NCBI GenBank assembly: GCA_051710585.1
Contig: JBPESP010000003.1
Span: forward strand, 248,001-312,000
Reading direction: 5' to 3'
Length of the DNA: 64,000 nt
DNA from: JBPESP01 sp051710585
GTDB taxonomy: Bacteria; Pseudomonadota; Gammaproteobacteria; Enterobacterales; Enterobacteriaceae
Program-made: the position numbers and the translations under genes
Shown: one piece after another, positions 62,606 through 64,000 of the stretch
Layout: each line of letters opens with the position of its first letter
Position numbering within the stretch: the stretch's first letter is position 1
The notes under the pieces: generated by a model
Told to the model about the DNA's origin: nothing
The model's input: only the letters and a program-made list of their open reading frames with translations
Databases searched by the model: none

Positions 62606-62790
62606 AGATAGGACAGCTGCTATGAAGCAGCAATCCCACGTAAAGCCCGGTACAGGAAAATACTCCCTCTCGCTAAATGTTGTTGTTGTCGAGATACCGG
62701 ATCTGCCTCCTGAAGGAGACAGGATAAAAATCCTTTTTAATAAACTTAAAGGAGGTTTTGCTGCCTTAAGCAAATTTTTTATATCATATA
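62606..62790 (-). pseudogene. cspD: Probable CspD (cold-shock-like replication inhibitor), degraded
   Basis: On the minus strand KRIFILSPSGG lines up with KGFGFICPEGGGEDI, the RNP1-like strand of cold-shock proteins; the start MEKGTVKWFNN is not legible. Position supports it: cspD is directly upstream of and divergent from clpS in enterobacteria. The plus strand also has a 58-codon open frame here (62622-62798), which I consider a shadow. Confidence 0.5.
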
Positions 62791-62994
62791 TATAGAATAG
62801 TATCACCTTATTTTCTAGTATACGAAACGCTCGCATACTAGTCATCTTTATCAATTGTGAAAAACTTTTATGGTATGGGTTTGGTCATTTAGCCTGATCC
62901 TAACATATATTATCTCTTGCTCTAGCGAGAGATAATATGAAAGAAGGGGCTTACTCTGGCGCTAGAGTAATTATTTAGCATTGGAATAACATAA

Positions 62995-63307
62995 TGAGTA
63001 AGAAAAGCGAACACTAGATGAGCAGAATCTACCTAAAGAATAGATGGAAATACTATACGACTCTCATCTATGTATAAAATTATACTCATCAATAAAGACT
63101 ATACTCTAATGAAATTTGTTTTGACGTATTGCAAAAGTTCTTTTCTTAATAATATTAAACATGTAAAATAACGGATGGTTAAAGTTCATTATCAGGATAA
63201 GAGTATCTATGGAATAGACACCGCAGAGATTGTAGAAACCAAAACGATTCAAATTAACCGTTACGCCAAGTAAAATGCACATACATTACTTTATACGCTA
63301 AAAAAAC
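62995..63307 (+). pseudogene. clpS: ClpS, N-end-rule adaptor for ClpAP, degraded
   Basis: Near 63060-63130 PSMYKIILINKDYTLMKFVL matches [21 protein letters not shown], the substrate-binding core, followed by a frameshifted VLQKFF equivalent. Near 63180-63240 a VHYQ...G trace and EIVETKTIQINRYAK (E. coli EVAETKVAMVNKYAR) follow. An early TAG lies six codons after the ATG. It is directly upstream of clpA. Confidence 0.87.
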
Positions 63308-63332
63308 CTGAAATAGTAATCTATTTTGGAAA

Positions 63333-64000
63333 ATGTTAATTCTTAATCAAGAACTAGAACTCAATTTAAACATGGCTTTCAAAATTACGTTAACGCTAAC
63401 GTGAATTTATAACTATAAAGCATCTTCTGCTTATTCTACTCAGCAACCCTACGACATGCTAAGTGCTATAGGAGTGCACTATCATAATCTAGTAGCTCTA
63501 CGTTAATAGCTTGGAAGCCTTTATCGAAAAAACTACATTGAACTTACTAGAAAATGACGAAGAGCATGAAAAAACAACCTGCGCTCAGTTTCGGGGTATT
63601 ATGCAGGATGTAATCTTCCACGTCCAGTCCATCCTGCGCAGCAAAGTATCCAGCGCCTAATGTGCTAGTAAAAATTTTCAGTAGACAAGAATCCCAATTA
63701 ACCTATTTCTACGTAAACATGATGTCAACCGGCTGGACGTAGTAAATTTATCTCCCACAATATACGTAAAAACGAGATGCAAGCACCTAGACTTCAAACG
63801 CCAATCAATATAAAACAGTTAAAAGAAGAGGAGTATGGAAAACTGCACCACCAACCTTAATTTGTTGGTACGTATTGGTGGCATTAACCTCCTAATTGGC
63901 CGATATTACGAGCCAGAGCGAACCATTCAAGTGCTTTGCCAGTGATAAAAAAATAAACCGCTGTCAGTGAGTAATCCGGGGTAGGTAAAACCACTATCGC
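63333..64000 (+). pseudogene. clpA: ClpA, AAA+ unfoldase of ClpAP, degraded, continues past the edge
   Basis: Starts MLILNQELELNLNMAF (E. coli MLNQELELSLNMAF). Near 63540 NLLENDEEHEKT and near 63590 QFRGIMQDVIFHVQS match the N-domain piece FQRVLQRAVFHVQS. Near 63845-63930 NCTTNLNLLVRIGGIN and RTIQVLCQ match FTTNLNQLARVGGID and RAIQVLCRR, and a GVGKT Walker A remnant follows at the window end. Stops (TAA after NFI-like segments, TGA-TAA after CQ) break it. Confidence 0.94.

Noticed and set aside
62622..62798. 58-codon plus-strand frame beginning MKQQSHVKPGTGKYSLSLNV
   Set aside because: The opposite strand matches part of CspD at the expected position, so this is more likely a shadow, although the match is short.
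1..64000. CRISPR arrays, toxin-antitoxin pairs, restriction systems, retrons
   Set aside because: I looked for regularly spaced direct repeats and for characteristic motifs on both strands and saw none; repeats present are long, degenerate and dispersed.

Overview
The window looks like a piece of a decaying chromosome from a host-restricted, insect-type endosymbiont of the Enterobacterales. This rests on three things. The intact proteins are closely similar to their enterobacterial counterparts. Local gene order repeatedly matches E. coli as I recall it. Only 16 protein genes, about 19.4 kb or 30 per cent of the window, read as intact. The rest is AT-biased sequence in which many stretches are recognisable pseudogenes, with stop codons, frameshifts and deletions. 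I cannot name the genus; Sodalis- or Serratia symbiotica-like lineages at a middle stage of reduction are plausible.

Layout. (1) 0-1.4 kb is one end of a dead Mu-like transposable phage element. (2) 1.6-16.1 kb is a block in E. coli order: suhB, (trmJ), (iscR), iscS, a large deletion with a trace of (yfhM), ndk, (rlmN), rodZ, ispG, hisS, (yfgM), (bamB), der; brackets mark pseudogenes. (3) 16.1-21.4 kb is a desert with no gene I recognise. (4) 21.4-26.7 kb holds bipA diverging from glnA, followed by (glnL) and a cut-off (glnG). (5) 26.7-29.6 kb is a second Mu-like remnant. (6) 32.4-35.4 kb holds (rhlE) and an intact ybhL. (7) 40.6-43.9 kb holds (yjbB) and lysC, whose leader is a well-conserved lysine riboswitch. 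(8) 45.5-46.7 kb is more repeat and Mu-like sequence. (9) 47.4-56.7 kb holds lptG-lptF diverging from pepA-holC-valS, then (rraB) diverging from (argI). (10) 57.6-60.3 kb is a third large Mu-like remnant, followed by an intact tRNA-Leu(CAA). (11) 62.6-64 kb holds (cspD), (clpS) and the start of (clpA).

The intact genes serve core functions: translation (hisS, valS, tRNA-Leu), ribosome assembly (der, bipA), replication (holC), LPS export (lptFG), cell shape (rodZ), isoprenoids (ispG), nucleotides (ndk), sulfur transfer (iscS), nitrogen assimilation (glnA), and aspartate-family amino acids (lysC). Losses are mostly regulators (iscR, glnL/G, rraB, rhlE), RNA modification (trmJ, rlmN) and proteolysis (clpS/A).

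I found no convincing new defence or biosynthetic system. The most interesting observations are these: a SuhB that naturally carries the catalytic-site Asn87; an IscS that has lost its IscU-binding tail together with the rest of the isc operon; a lysine riboswitch that has outlasted most other regulation; loss of NtrB/NtrC with matching decay of the sigma-54 promoter of glnA; and Mu-like repeats lying at several of the breaks in gene order.
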